Assembly (NCBI GenBank): GCA_000701625.1
Contig: JNJK01000010.1
Span: 1 to 64,000 of the forward strand
Source of the DNA: Lachnospiraceae bacterium MC2017
GTDB lineage: Bacteria > Bacillota > Clostridia > Lachnospirales > Lachnospiraceae
Direction: 5' to 3'
Length of the DNA stretch: 64,000 nt
Made by a program: the position numbers and the translations under genes. Shown piece after piece: positions 34,688 to 43,215 of the stretch. How positions within the stretch are numbered: the stretch's first letter is position 1; each line of letters begins with the position of its first letter. The notes under the pieces were generated by a model, which was not told where the DNA came from, did no database searches, and was given only the letters and a program-made list of their open reading frames with translations.

Positions 34688-35441
34688 CATCATCCATATA
34701 CAGCTCTATGTTTCTGACACATCCAAACATCTCTATTGTTGAACGGATTATCCTACGCGACGTATCTACATAATCCACTATAAATTTGTTATCGCCGTAT
34801 ATCTCCGGATATTCCACACGATCTCCAACCCTGATTTCTGTACCATTATCCGGTACTGACACTTCATCATACGTCGGACTTACCATGCCTGTTTTTATTT
34901 CTTCAACCCAAGGCAGCCGTGGATCTGAATCACCCCACAGGCCAAATTCTATTCGTCGCTTTTTGCCAAATACTTCTGCTTCCACCGTAGCAAAGCGATG
35001 CCGATATTCCATCTTTACTATATATTGCCTGTATTTCTCCAGTGGTCCTTTTACACGGTCTATTCGTCCTGCTTTCGACAGATGCACATAGCTCACGCGC
35101 ATGATCCCATCGTCAAGGATACTCTTTAGAAATTCCTCGTCATTATTACCTATAGGAATGAACACTCTCTGTTCTTCAGTTTTTTCTCTTACACCAAGCA
35201 GTGACGTGAAATGAGGAATTTTTTTTAACGCATCATGTACCTTTTCCGGTTCGTCTGTGTCTATCAACATATATCCCGGAAATAATCTCCGCAACATTAT
35301 CAGGCATTTCCCCTGTCTTCTTCTGACACTTTCATATGCCGGAACTATGCATTTCCTGTATATCCTACTGTCAACTCTGTCTTCAAGCAGCAACTTCATT
35401 TTCTGTTCATCGCCGCTCATTACCTGTATTACGTACCACAT
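34671..35441 (-). CDS. loaP: NusG-paralog transcription antiterminator (LoaP-like)
   Basis: 256 residues. An N-terminal NGN domain (MWYVIQVMSGDEQKMK, then MLRRLFPGYMLIDTD) and a C-terminal KOW domain (GDRVEYPE... NIELYMDDVTKIS). The middle has GIMRVSYVHLSKAGRIDRVKG, LEKYRQYIVKMEYRHR and FGKKRRIEFG. This is the layout of LoaP, which in Firmicutes travels with polysaccharide and polyketide operons and lets polymerase pass terminators after binding a leader hairpin. It faces toward the left glycan cluster, from which the Rpn region now separates it. A GAGGGGG ribosome site precedes the ATG. Confidence 0.85.
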   Translation of the reverse strand: MWYVIQVMSGDEQKMKLLLEDRVDSRIYRKCIVPAYESVRRRQGKCLIMLRRLFPGYMLIDTDEPEKVHDALKKIPHFTSLLGVREKTEEQRVFIPIGNNDEEFLKSILDDGIMRVSYVHLSKAGRIDRVKGPLEKYRQYIVKMEYRHRFATVEAEVFGKKRRIEFGLWGDSDPRLPWVEEIKTGMVSPTYDEVSVPDNGTEIRVGDRVEYPEIYGDNKFIVDYVDTSRRIIRSTIEMFGCVRNIELYMDDVTKIS

Positions 35442-35767
35442 GATTCCCCCTCATCATTGACAACTACATATCAGACATTGCTCCCGAAACACTGCTGCAT
35501 TAAAAAAACGCACAAGTCAACCATATTTTAAATACAGTTAATTTCTGCGTTTATCTCAATCTCCATACCTCCTCTGATATATTGCCCCCAACAATCATAT
35601 CGTGATGTTCCATCATCACATGAGTAATATATTCATTTGTTCTCTTGGAATTATATAGACGTCTTGATAAAGATGTGACTTCTCTGTAAAAAAGGACTTC
35701 CCTTCTGCCAATCTTACATTACAGACCCCTTAATATTTAAAACGTCCTCTCTCCTTACATAGTGTAC
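35442..35767. other. Long leader region upstream of loaP-like gene
   Basis: About 320 bases lie between the promoter element at 35768-35821 and the loaP start, with no gene visible. CTGTAA and TTACAG are placed to pair around 35685-35725 on the minus strand, followed or interrupted by TTTTTT. A long untranslated leader fits the RNA-level control known for LoaP systems. I could not define a specific LoaP-binding hairpin. Confidence 0.45.
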
Positions 35768-35821
35768 ATTATACCACTTCGATCCATTGTTTAATGTATC
35801 TTTTGATGTGCATTTTTTTGA
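35768..35821 (-). promoter_or_regulatory. 54-bp conserved promoter element, copy C (loaP promoter)
   Basis: TCAAAA, ATGCACATCAAAAGATA, CATTA-N18-TATAAT on the minus strand. It aligns without gaps to copies A and B, with more substitutions. It begins about 20 bases after the stop of the last LicD gene and points to the loaP-like gene. Confidence 0.65.
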
Positions 35822-35841
35822 AACCATTATAAACTCATTCA

Positions 35842-38106
35842 TCAAACCTCAAAATCTGCAATCATTACCGGTTTCTTTTGAGTAAAAAATGCAGGCACCA
35901 GCGGTGTTGGGCTTCCGTAGTATGCATCATATTTCTGTGATAAGATTTCGCTGTCTTTGGAACATGCTGATACGATCTTCACTCCTGCTTTTTTTATCAG
36001 AGAAAATATCTCATCTGACAGCTTCCCGTCCGACTCCATCCATTTTTCTTTCTCATTAGGATATAAATAAATCGCCATATCTATATGATCACTATTTTCT
36101 GCAAAGGTATTTATGCGTTGCTCTACCGCTCTCACGAATATATCCGGATGTTCAGACAATTCATTTGCTCCAATACCAAAAATTATCTTTCGTTTCTCAC
36201 CGCGTTTTCTAGTCTCTGCTGAATTTTGAAGGGCTTTAATAGAAACTTTTTGTTCCCAGTATTCTCTGGCTTCACTTCCGGAAAAATTTTCAAGACAAGT
36301 GATATACTTTTCTCTGATATTTTCTGACTGAACTAGCACTCTATCCGCATATACCACTCCGGGTGCAGCCACATAATGCTTCATATTATATATGTCATTC
36401 TTGTCTTCATCTGCAAATTCTTCTGTCTTCTTAAACGGAATATAGATTATCTCCCCTGCATATTTCCTAATTGCTTTTGTGTGAAAAAAAGGCGGAACAG
36501 TGAGACATGGATTAGTCTCATCATAAGGACTCTGTATATACACTACATCAGGACAATGCGTTGAGATATCGTACTCTCTCCAATCTGCTAGATTTAAGTT
36601 TTTTTCATACAGATCACCCTGTGCAGCTTTATCTATATCTTCAGGCGACATGATGATATTTCCGAAATAGTCCTTTTTTAAGAGCGGAAGCGGCACGACA
36701 AAAATATCCACATCGTTTCTCTGCGATTCTAAATCATAAATTTCTCTGAAACCATTCCACTCTTCAGCTCCAATTGGCAGATATAGTATTTCCTTTATTT
36801 GTATTACATTTTCTTCGATTGCATCCTCAACATCGGTCAAGGCTTCCAACGTTGATTCAATCTTCTTTCCATTTGGGTCAAGCAGATTATTCGCATCTCT
36901 CCACAGAGCATCACACAGTTTTTCCAACTCATGTACAACATTTTTTACATGAATATTTTTTTCTCCTTTTTTCTGCTCAAGCAATGTACCAAGGTCGATT
37001 GCAAGCTGCTGTGCTTCGGTAAGTTTCTGTGCTGCATTTTCATAATTTTCATTTTCTGCAGCACATCCGGCATCCACCAACAATTTTTTTATCATTCTTA
37101 CACATTCAGTGGATATACTTCTTATCGAACCTGAGTAATCCTTATCTATAGAATTCAACATTTCTTTTTCAAAGTTGAAACCAGGAATAGAAGCCCCCAG
37201 CAGTTTCTCCATTTCCTTTTTCTGGCCTTCAAAGAATGGATAGTCATGCCCGGTCCATACTTTTTTTATCTCATAATAATTTCCGTACCTTTTTTTCAGT
37301 ACTTTGTTGAAGCTGACCGGCACCGGAATAGTTGTATTTTCAAATGGAAGTCTTATAAATTTTTCGTATAATATCTTATCCTCTCCGGCATCACTTCCAC
37401 GCTTTATGATCCACGGAAAAATCTGTCCGATCCTGTTACTTTTCTCTTTTGGTACCCTTGCCATCTGCTGTTCTGCCAATCGGTACAATGAAACAGCAAG
37501 AGCATAATGAGGTTCATCAATAGAAAAACTACTTCCATATCGCCGATTTATCTCATTTAATTCGCCAATAAGTGCTGCCCTGTTATACTTTTCCTCGATA
37601 ACCAACTGCGCCACAGCATACAGTTTCATCACTTCCTTATCACGTTCTTCTTCCTCATCTGCAGAAGAATACAGATAGTCTTTTATGAAAATATCCACAC
37701 CTGCAAGCCATGGAAAATTATTGTGTTCTCTTAAATATTTCTCATCAAAGCAGATCTTACTGTTATTTACGACCCTTATCAGAAATTCCCAGTGGTCATC
37801 TTTTCGCTCATAATCATGTATCACATAGTTTTCGGGAAGCTCTGCGTCTGCAACAGCTCTGAACCTTTCATAGTCATCACGTTTCATCCCTATGTCCAGA
37901 TCATCATCCCATGGTACAAATCCGCCATGTCGTACCGCTCCGAGCAACGTCCCCCAGTCTGCAAAATATGTAATATTATGTTTTGTACAGATTTTGTCAA
38001 TTTCTCCAAGTACCTCAAGCGTAGCAGCCCACGCCTGCTTTATAGCCGCAGGGATGTAAAATCCATTTCTCACTTCATCCCTGAAAAAATCTGTGTTTAC
38101 CCCCAT
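35842..38106 (-). CDS. LicD-family phosphotransferase fused to a GT-B-like C-terminal region
   Basis: 754 residues. Residues about 25-300 are a LicD domain: YFADWGTLLGAVRHGGFVPW and the acidic WDDDLDIGM. A helical linker with ENAAQKLTEAQQLAIDLGTLLEQ follows. From about 430 a Rossmann-rich region shows VDIFVVPLPLL, DVVYIQSPYD and VPPFFHTKAI. The last 100 residues start RKIIFGIGANELS and end AYYGSPTPL then KKPVMIADFEV. LicD proteins transfer phosphocholine or other phospho-groups from CDP-carriers to sugars. Paralog at 46434-48713. Last gene of the minus-strand operon that starts near 58.35 kb. Confidence 0.86.
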   Translation of the reverse strand: MGVNTDFFRDEVRNGFYIPAAIKQAWAATLEVLGEIDKICTKHNITYFADWGTLLGAVRHGGFVPWDDDLDIGMKRDDYERFRAVADAELPENYVIHDYERKDDHWEFLIRVVNNSKICFDEKYLREHNNFPWLAGVDIFIKDYLYSSADEEEERDKEVMKLYAVAQLVIEEKYNRAALIGELNEINRRYGSSFSIDEPHYALAVSLYRLAEQQMARVPKEKSNRIGQIFPWIIKRGSDAGEDKILYEKFIRLPFENTTIPVPVSFNKVLKKRYGNYYEIKKVWTGHDYPFFEGQKKEMEKLLGASIPGFNFEKEMLNSIDKDYSGSIRSISTECVRMIKKLLVDAGCAAENENYENAAQKLTEAQQLAIDLGTLLEQKKGEKNIHVKNVVHELEKLCDALWRDANNLLDPNGKKIESTLEALTDVEDAIEENVIQIKEILYLPIGAEEWNGFREIYDLESQRNDVDIFVVPLPLLKKDYFGNIIMSPEDIDKAAQGDLYEKNLNLADWREYDISTHCPDVVYIQSPYDETNPCLTVPPFFHTKAIRKYAGEIIYIPFKKTEEFADEDKNDIYNMKHYVAAPGVVYADRVLVQSENIREKYITCLENFSGSEAREYWEQKVSIKALQNSAETRKRGEKRKIIFGIGANELSEHPDIFVRAVEQRINTFAENSDHIDMAIYLYPNEKEKWMESDGKLSDEIFSLIKKAGVKIVSACSKDSEILSQKYDAYYGSPTPLVPAFFTQKKPVMIADFEV

Positions 38107-38132
38107 TTATTTAAATACCCTCCTAAGGAATC

Positions 38133-40040
38133 TTAAAGGACTTCCGGATTTTGTATCATTACAGGAATATGTTTTTTTATCGCATCGGTAATTATTGCGT
38201 CAGGATCCCCATATACAGCATCTACCAGTGAAATGATCCCGTCGCACTCTCCCTCTATCATCATTCCTCTATGCTCCTTTACAAATAACTCCAATATTTT
38301 ACTAAAAGAATTAACTGTATTATCTCCTAATGCTTCAGTCAGATTTTCTGGAACCGGCTCATACTTCCATATCATCGCTATGTCTTCCTCATTATCCTTA
38401 AATATATTTATCACGTTTTTTATTTTTTCTACCATTTTATCTTTATACTGAAAAAGTACACTTAATGAGGTCACATACAGGACGATCTTTTTCAGGCTGC
38501 CATCCGAACGGTACATTATTTTTTTCCATTCATCAGGAATTACACGTTCTTCATGTCCTTTACTTGTCTCTGCTGATTGATTATTTTCATTTATATCTTC
38601 ATTTTTTGCATCATTTTCATATTCAACCATTTCACGCATATAATCCTGAATGGTTATTTTCTTTCCTTTTTTTTCGAATTCATCAGCAATGATGCCCGGA
38701 TCGCCATAGTACTCATCCATCTCTCTCTGTATTTTTGTGACTTCTGTTCCTATATCACAGATATTTCCACCCTGTTCTGTGAAGTCTTTTAATATGGATT
38801 CATACTGACTCATAAGTACAGGCGCTACCTCATCAAGTGCCATTTCATCATTTTTGAGAAAGATATCCGGCATCCACCACAATTCGTATTTGTCGCTATT
38901 CTCATAAAAATATTTAAGAACGCTATTTATCTTTGCAGGCACCTTCTCAGAGTGTATCAGCATTTCCCGCATGCTTGTGTGATATAGAACGGCCTTTTTT
39001 TCAGGATTTTTCTTTTTAATTTCGCTATTATATTCTGTCCGTTCCTCAGTTGTTACCTCTTTGTGATAATACCTATCATCCTTAAATTGCTTTGAATAAT
39101 AAGGATAATCATGTAATGCGCTTTCTTGTCTTGGCATTATATAATCATGTCCAAATCTGGCATTTAAAATCGCATCATATCCTATCGGAACAGGTATTGA
39201 AATATACTCAAACGGCTTCAATACAGTATATTCGAAAAAGTCCTTAGGAAACTTCCTAGATCTGTCTTTCACATATTCATCATAACGCGCGACATAGTCT
39301 GCGTCTTCTTCTGTAGTTATACGGCAAACCTGATCGTACAAGATTTCAAGCTGATTCTCTATAGGTCTTTCGTTATTAAATTCATACCCTGTTTCACGCT
39401 GCAGCTCAACAAGTCTCATGGCAACAGCCTGACCCAGAGCATTTCTATCAGACACGATCCCGCCTTCTCCTGTCAATGCCATGAGCTGTCTGTTCATCCC
39501 GATGACTTCATCTATCCTGACTAGCAGATCTAGTATGTATTCCTCCTCGTTAATATTTCTCGGTATGTAATAATATGGGTATATATCAAGACCTGTAACA
39601 AAAGGACACCCATTCCACTTTTTTAAGTGTTCCCTCTCAAATGAAACTGCACTGGCATTTGTGATATGGGTAAAGTTCATGCTATGCCATGTCCTTGTGT
39701 ATGGATTTAGGATATTATATTTATCCTCATACTCTCTTGACAGGATATCTAAAAAATTTACGTAGTCCATGCCGACAAGACCTACATCAACATCATCGTC
39801 CCATGGAATAAAGCCATGCTCTCTCACCGCACCAAGCAATGTTCCATAACAGGCAAAAAGATTGAGCTTATTTTTTTCACATATGGCTATGACATCTTCA
39901 AGAATATCGAGATATGACGCCCATGAGCGTTTCATGACTTCATTTACTGTAAATCCGTTTCTCTCTTCCTGAACCAAAAATTTATCCGGTATTTCCATCG
40001 TTTTCATAGCTTCACCATTTATATATCTTATTCTTTCCAT
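38133..40040 (-). CDS. LicD-family phosphotransferase with two C-terminal repeat modules
   Basis: 635 residues. The LicD domain shows LNLFACYGTLLGAVREHGFIPW and WDDDVDVGL. Two later modules look homologous. The first starts KAVLYHTSMREML and ends DEYYGDPGIIADEF then GKKITIQDY. The second starts KIVLYVTSLSVLF and ends DAVYGDPDAIITDAI then HIPVMIQNPEVL. The same module ends the LicD proteins at 35842 and 46434. The start overlaps the stop of the PRTase fusion gene by 13 bases. Function of the module unknown. Confidence 0.85.
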   Translation of the reverse strand: MERIRYINGEAMKTMEIPDKFLVQEERNGFTVNEVMKRSWASYLDILEDVIAICEKNKLNLFACYGTLLGAVREHGFIPWDDDVDVGLVGMDYVNFLDILSREYEDKYNILNPYTRTWHSMNFTHITNASAVSFEREHLKKWNGCPFVTGLDIYPYYYIPRNINEEEYILDLLVRIDEVIGMNRQLMALTGEGGIVSDRNALGQAVAMRLVELQRETGYEFNNERPIENQLEILYDQVCRITTEEDADYVARYDEYVKDRSRKFPKDFFEYTVLKPFEYISIPVPIGYDAILNARFGHDYIMPRQESALHDYPYYSKQFKDDRYYHKEVTTEERTEYNSEIKKKNPEKKAVLYHTSMREMLIHSEKVPAKINSVLKYFYENSDKYELWWMPDIFLKNDEMALDEVAPVLMSQYESILKDFTEQGGNICDIGTEVTKIQREMDEYYGDPGIIADEFEKKGKKITIQDYMREMVEYENDAKNEDINENNQSAETSKGHEERVIPDEWKKIMYRSDGSLKKIVLYVTSLSVLFQYKDKMVEKIKNVINIFKDNEEDIAMIWKYEPVPENLTEALGDNTVNSFSKILELFVKEHRGMMIEGECDGIISLVDAVYGDPDAIITDAIKKHIPVMIQNPEVL

Positions 40041-42154
40041 GCTCTTACCAACGCATGGCGGAAATAAGGCTTTTTGATATGCTCATAATATCCATTGTCC
40101 AGAACCATCTTTCCATAGAAAAACAATATGTAGTTATTACTTGGGCAGGAATTATAAGCCAAGTTATTAAAGAATAGCCTTAGTTCTTGAGCTTGATCGC
40201 CTGTATGATAGGTTGCGCAAGATAATTTACAATTATTATTTAAAAGGATTCTTTCACTGCCTTTTAGTATGTCAAGCTCCATTCCCTCAGCATCAATTTT
40301 AATAAAAATATTCTCAGAAGAATAATTCCGCAAAAGTGTATCAAGAGTAATTGTAGTATCATTATCTGTTCTACCAGCATATTTTTTTATTATGTGAACT
40401 TTGTCCATCCAATCGGAAAACGTAGCTTTAAGAGCTTTTATCCACTCCTCAGAGCATTCAATTAAATATATTTCTTTTGCTTTCTCGATCACGTCTAAAG
40501 AAATGATGCCTTCAGCTGCACCTACATCTACAAAGATATCACCTTCAGAAAACGAACAATTCTCAGAAAAATAATGATGTGGACTTTCCTCATCCTGTTC
40601 CATAATAAGCTGATTATATTCGCTTTTAATCAACGAACTATCCTTTGGCGGAAAGAAAAGTTTTTTATCCCTGTGTTTCACATATTTCAAGTTCAGATCT
40701 TGTTCTTCATATACAGTGACTTTTGATTCGTCATACTTATTTATGAAATCGTATGGATAAAGAACCAGTTCTCCGCGTTTCTTAAGAAAACCAACCTCCT
40801 TTTCAAATCCATCCATATCTAAGTCATTATTGATTATGTTATTGAAGAGCTCTTTTTTGGTATTAAAGTGTTCTTCATTCCAAGCGGGTGTAGAAACCTT
40901 GCTTGCTGCGGTAAGAATCACGTCGTGGATGCTAGCATCAATAAGTGTTTCTAATTCCTTCAAATTTGAGCTTAGAAAATAATCCGGCAGGTTAGATATA
41001 TCGTTATTTATTATTTCTCTAGCCTTGTAAATATAATTGGATATCCATGAACCAAGACTGCTATTGTCTATAGAGAATTGACATACTTCATCAAAAATTT
41101 TTGAGAGATTGCTCAAGTATTCATTAAACAGATAACAAGCTGATTCGTGCGTTGATAAATTAATAATCTCAAAAGATCGATCGTGAAAATTATACATGAT
41201 CGATAGTGCATTATAAGCTTTTTCTTCTATAGCTTTCCCGAGTTGCATAATACGCGCATAGACATCAAAACTGCTATCCCGGTTATAGAATCTGTTGCTT
41301 CCTGTACAATAAACTGGTTTGTTGGTACTAGCGTATATATATTGTGCCTGCCCATCATCACTTTCAATAAAGAGTGCAGCTTCACTGTTTTGATAAATGT
41401 TTGCTTTGAAAACTCCATGTAAACCAAGACGTATCCTGGTTTCTTTGTCAGGAACGTCTAACATTATAAGGCTCTTATACTTAACATTATTCTTTTTAAG
41501 CCATGATTCTGTTGCTTCCCTGTATTTTTCCAATCTGCTGGTTACAATTGCACCAATTTCATATTCCGGGATAAAAAGAGGCGTTGCATTCTCTATGAAA
41601 TTAAGATATTTAGGACCATCATCATTTTCTTCTTCCGTAGGATCTACGCAAAGTACTCCATCTAAATCCAAACAACTTTGCGTTATTATGAGATGATTCA
41701 TAATGTTCCATTCAAAAACCCTCGGTTGATTGCATATCTCAAAATAAAGATCAACAAAAGAAGTTGATTCATCTGTTACATATATGCAGCAATATAAAGC
41801 CTCAATCTTGCGGGAAAGATGTTCGGTAATAAACTGTTTAACTCTATTTATACTTGCTCCGGTAAAACAACTATCATCTACTATTAATGCCTTTTTGTAC
41901 TCGTTTAGAAATTTGATTTTTCTAGTTGTAAAAGAGTTTATAGAAGGGCATGTGAGATCATTTATTGTTATAAGAGGTTTATTAAGCAACAATGCTATGA
42001 TAGTTGCAGGGAGCATTCCACTCCTGGGAACTCCAATAATGAGATCCACATCTTTAGGAATAATAGATAATTTTGAACGTATAGTTTTATTCAATTGATC
42101 AATACTCCTATAATTCATCAGAATCGCCTCCTTATAGGGTGTTTTCGGAGTCAC
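40028..42154 (-). CDS. Phosphoribosyltransferase-HAD-FkbM methyltransferase fusion
   Basis: 708 residues in three recognisable parts. Residues about 10-140: a type I phosphoribosyltransferase with LIIGVPRSGMLPATI and the PRPP loop ALIVDDSCFTGAS. Residues about 155-270: a HAD-like part with CLDLDGVLCVDP as the first acidic motif and IGAIVTSRLEKYR. Residues from about 500: an FkbM methyltransferase with DIFVDVGAAEG, IYLIECSEEW and FIKIDAEGMELDILKG. A helical region of over 200 residues lies between. The combination suggests handling of a phosphoribosyl-linked group and methylation of a glycan. The frame may start at 42154 or at the internal MNYRSID. Overlaps the next gene. Confidence 0.82.
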   Translation of the reverse strand: MTPKTPYKEAILMNYRSIDQLNKTIRSKLSIIPKDVDLIIGVPRSGMLPATIIALLLNKPLITINDLTCPSINSFTTRKIKFLNEYKKALIVDDSCFTGASINRVKQFITEHLSRKIEALYCCIYVTDESTSFVDLYFEICNQPRVFEWNIMNHLIITQSCLDLDGVLCVDPTEEENDDGPKYLNFIENATPLFIPEYEIGAIVTSRLEKYREATESWLKKNNVKYKSLIMLDVPDKETRIRLGLHGVFKANIYQNSEAALFIESDDGQAQYIYASTNKPVYCTGSNRFYNRDSSFDVYARIMQLGKAIEEKAYNALSIMYNFHDRSFEIINLSTHESACYLFNEYLSNLSKIFDEVCQFSIDNSSLGSWISNYIYKAREIINNDISNLPDYFLSSNLKELETLIDASIHDVILTAASKVSTPAWNEEHFNTKKELFNNIINNDLDMDGFEKEVGFLKKRGELVLYPYDFINKYDESKVTVYEEQDLNLKYVKHRDKKLFFPPKDSSLIKSEYNQLIMEQDEESPHHYFSENCSFSEGDIFVDVGAAEGIISLDVIEKAKEIYLIECSEEWIKALKATFSDWMDKVHIIKKYAGRTDNDTTITLDTLLRNYSSENIFIKIDAEGMELDILKGSERILLNNNCKLSCATYHTGDQAQELRLFFNNLAYNSCPSNNYILFFYGKMVLDNGYYEHIKKPYFRHALVRAWKE

Positions 42155-42217
42155 ATGATCTTAGAACCAAATTTGAAAGGATCAGCTATTCATTATCAAA
42201 AATCATTCTCCTAAATA

Positions 42218-43195
42218 TCAGTAACCTGTATCGATATCAAACATCTTCCCGGACATTTTTCTCTTTATCAATTCCTGCTTCAATATTTCTTCCTGATCCT
42301 TATATAATGGATAATCATGCATATTTCTGCATATTATCGGTGTCATGTAAGTATCCCCATAAGAACTTCTCAGGTATTCGTGGTAATGCCTCGGAACAGG
42401 AACTGTTATAGGTCCAAACGGTATCCTGATCAGATCCTCAAATCGCGCCTTTTCGTATATTTGGTTATATTCCCCACTGATAAATCTTAAACACGGATAT
42501 GCAGCATACGTACTATTACTGCCGTCATATTTTTTACAGATTTCGTGTATAAGCTCGTGCATTTGCATTTTTAGAGAACGTGTTTTTTCAAGAGCTGTGC
42601 CTGTAACATTTTTTACCCGGCTTAACATTTCATCAATTTTTGAAGCATCCTCTTTTCCATTTTCAATATTTCTGAATACTTCCAGCGCTTTTAATGCTAC
42701 ACTCATCTGTTCTTGTTGTTCTTTATCAAGTTCGTCATTCGGTGCCATATCATCCAAAACATCGATATCCACTCCTAAAATGTATGGACACCCATGATAT
42801 GTTTCCATTCTTTCGTCATCCGTACTCAGTTCCAAGCTATTTACTACACGGCTTATCAGATTTTCATAATCTGCATCCAAATGATCTTCTTTAATTATCA
42901 AACCATCCCAAAGTCTTCCTTCTCTTGCGGCGGCAGCAAAAATCTCATAGTCTCTTCTAAACATCGTAATGTCTATATCATCATCCCAGGGGATAAAACT
43001 ACCATGTCTAACTGCTCCGAGAAGTGTCCCCCAATTTGCAAAATATTGCACACCAAGTTCAAGACATAGAGCATCTATCCGAACCAAAACTTCCAGTTCC
43101 GCTGCCCAATAGCGCTTCATCATAGTATTTATCCTGAATCCACCTATTTCTTCGGCCTCGAACCATTCTTTCTCAAATTGAATCAAGCTCCCCAT
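42218..43195 (-). CDS. LicD-family phosphotransferase
   Basis: 325 residues, a stand-alone LicD protein: VQYFANWGTLLGAVRHGSFIPW, WDDDIDITM, VDIDVLDDMAP and a C-terminal VPVPRHYHEYLRSSYGDTYM. It lacks the long C-terminal extensions of its three paralogs. It lies 20 bases after the PEP mutase fusion gene, so it is the best candidate to use the CMP-linked product of that enzyme. Acceptor unknown. Confidence 0.9.
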   Translation of the reverse strand: MGSLIQFEKEWFEAEEIGGFRINTMMKRYWAAELEVLVRIDALCLELGVQYFANWGTLLGAVRHGSFIPWDDDIDITMFRRDYEIFAAAAREGRLWDGLIIKEDHLDADYENLISRVVNSLELSTDDERMETYHGCPYILGVDIDVLDDMAPNDELDKEQQEQMSVALKALEVFRNIENGKEDASKIDEMLSRVKNVTGTALEKTRSLKMQMHELIHEICKKYDGSNSTYAAYPCLRFISGEYNQIYEKARFEDLIRIPFGPITVPVPRHYHEYLRSSYGDTYMTPIICRNMHDYPLYKDQEEILKQELIKRKMSGKMFDIDTGY

Positions 43196-43215
43196 ATGAT
43201 CTCACTCCATCAAGC

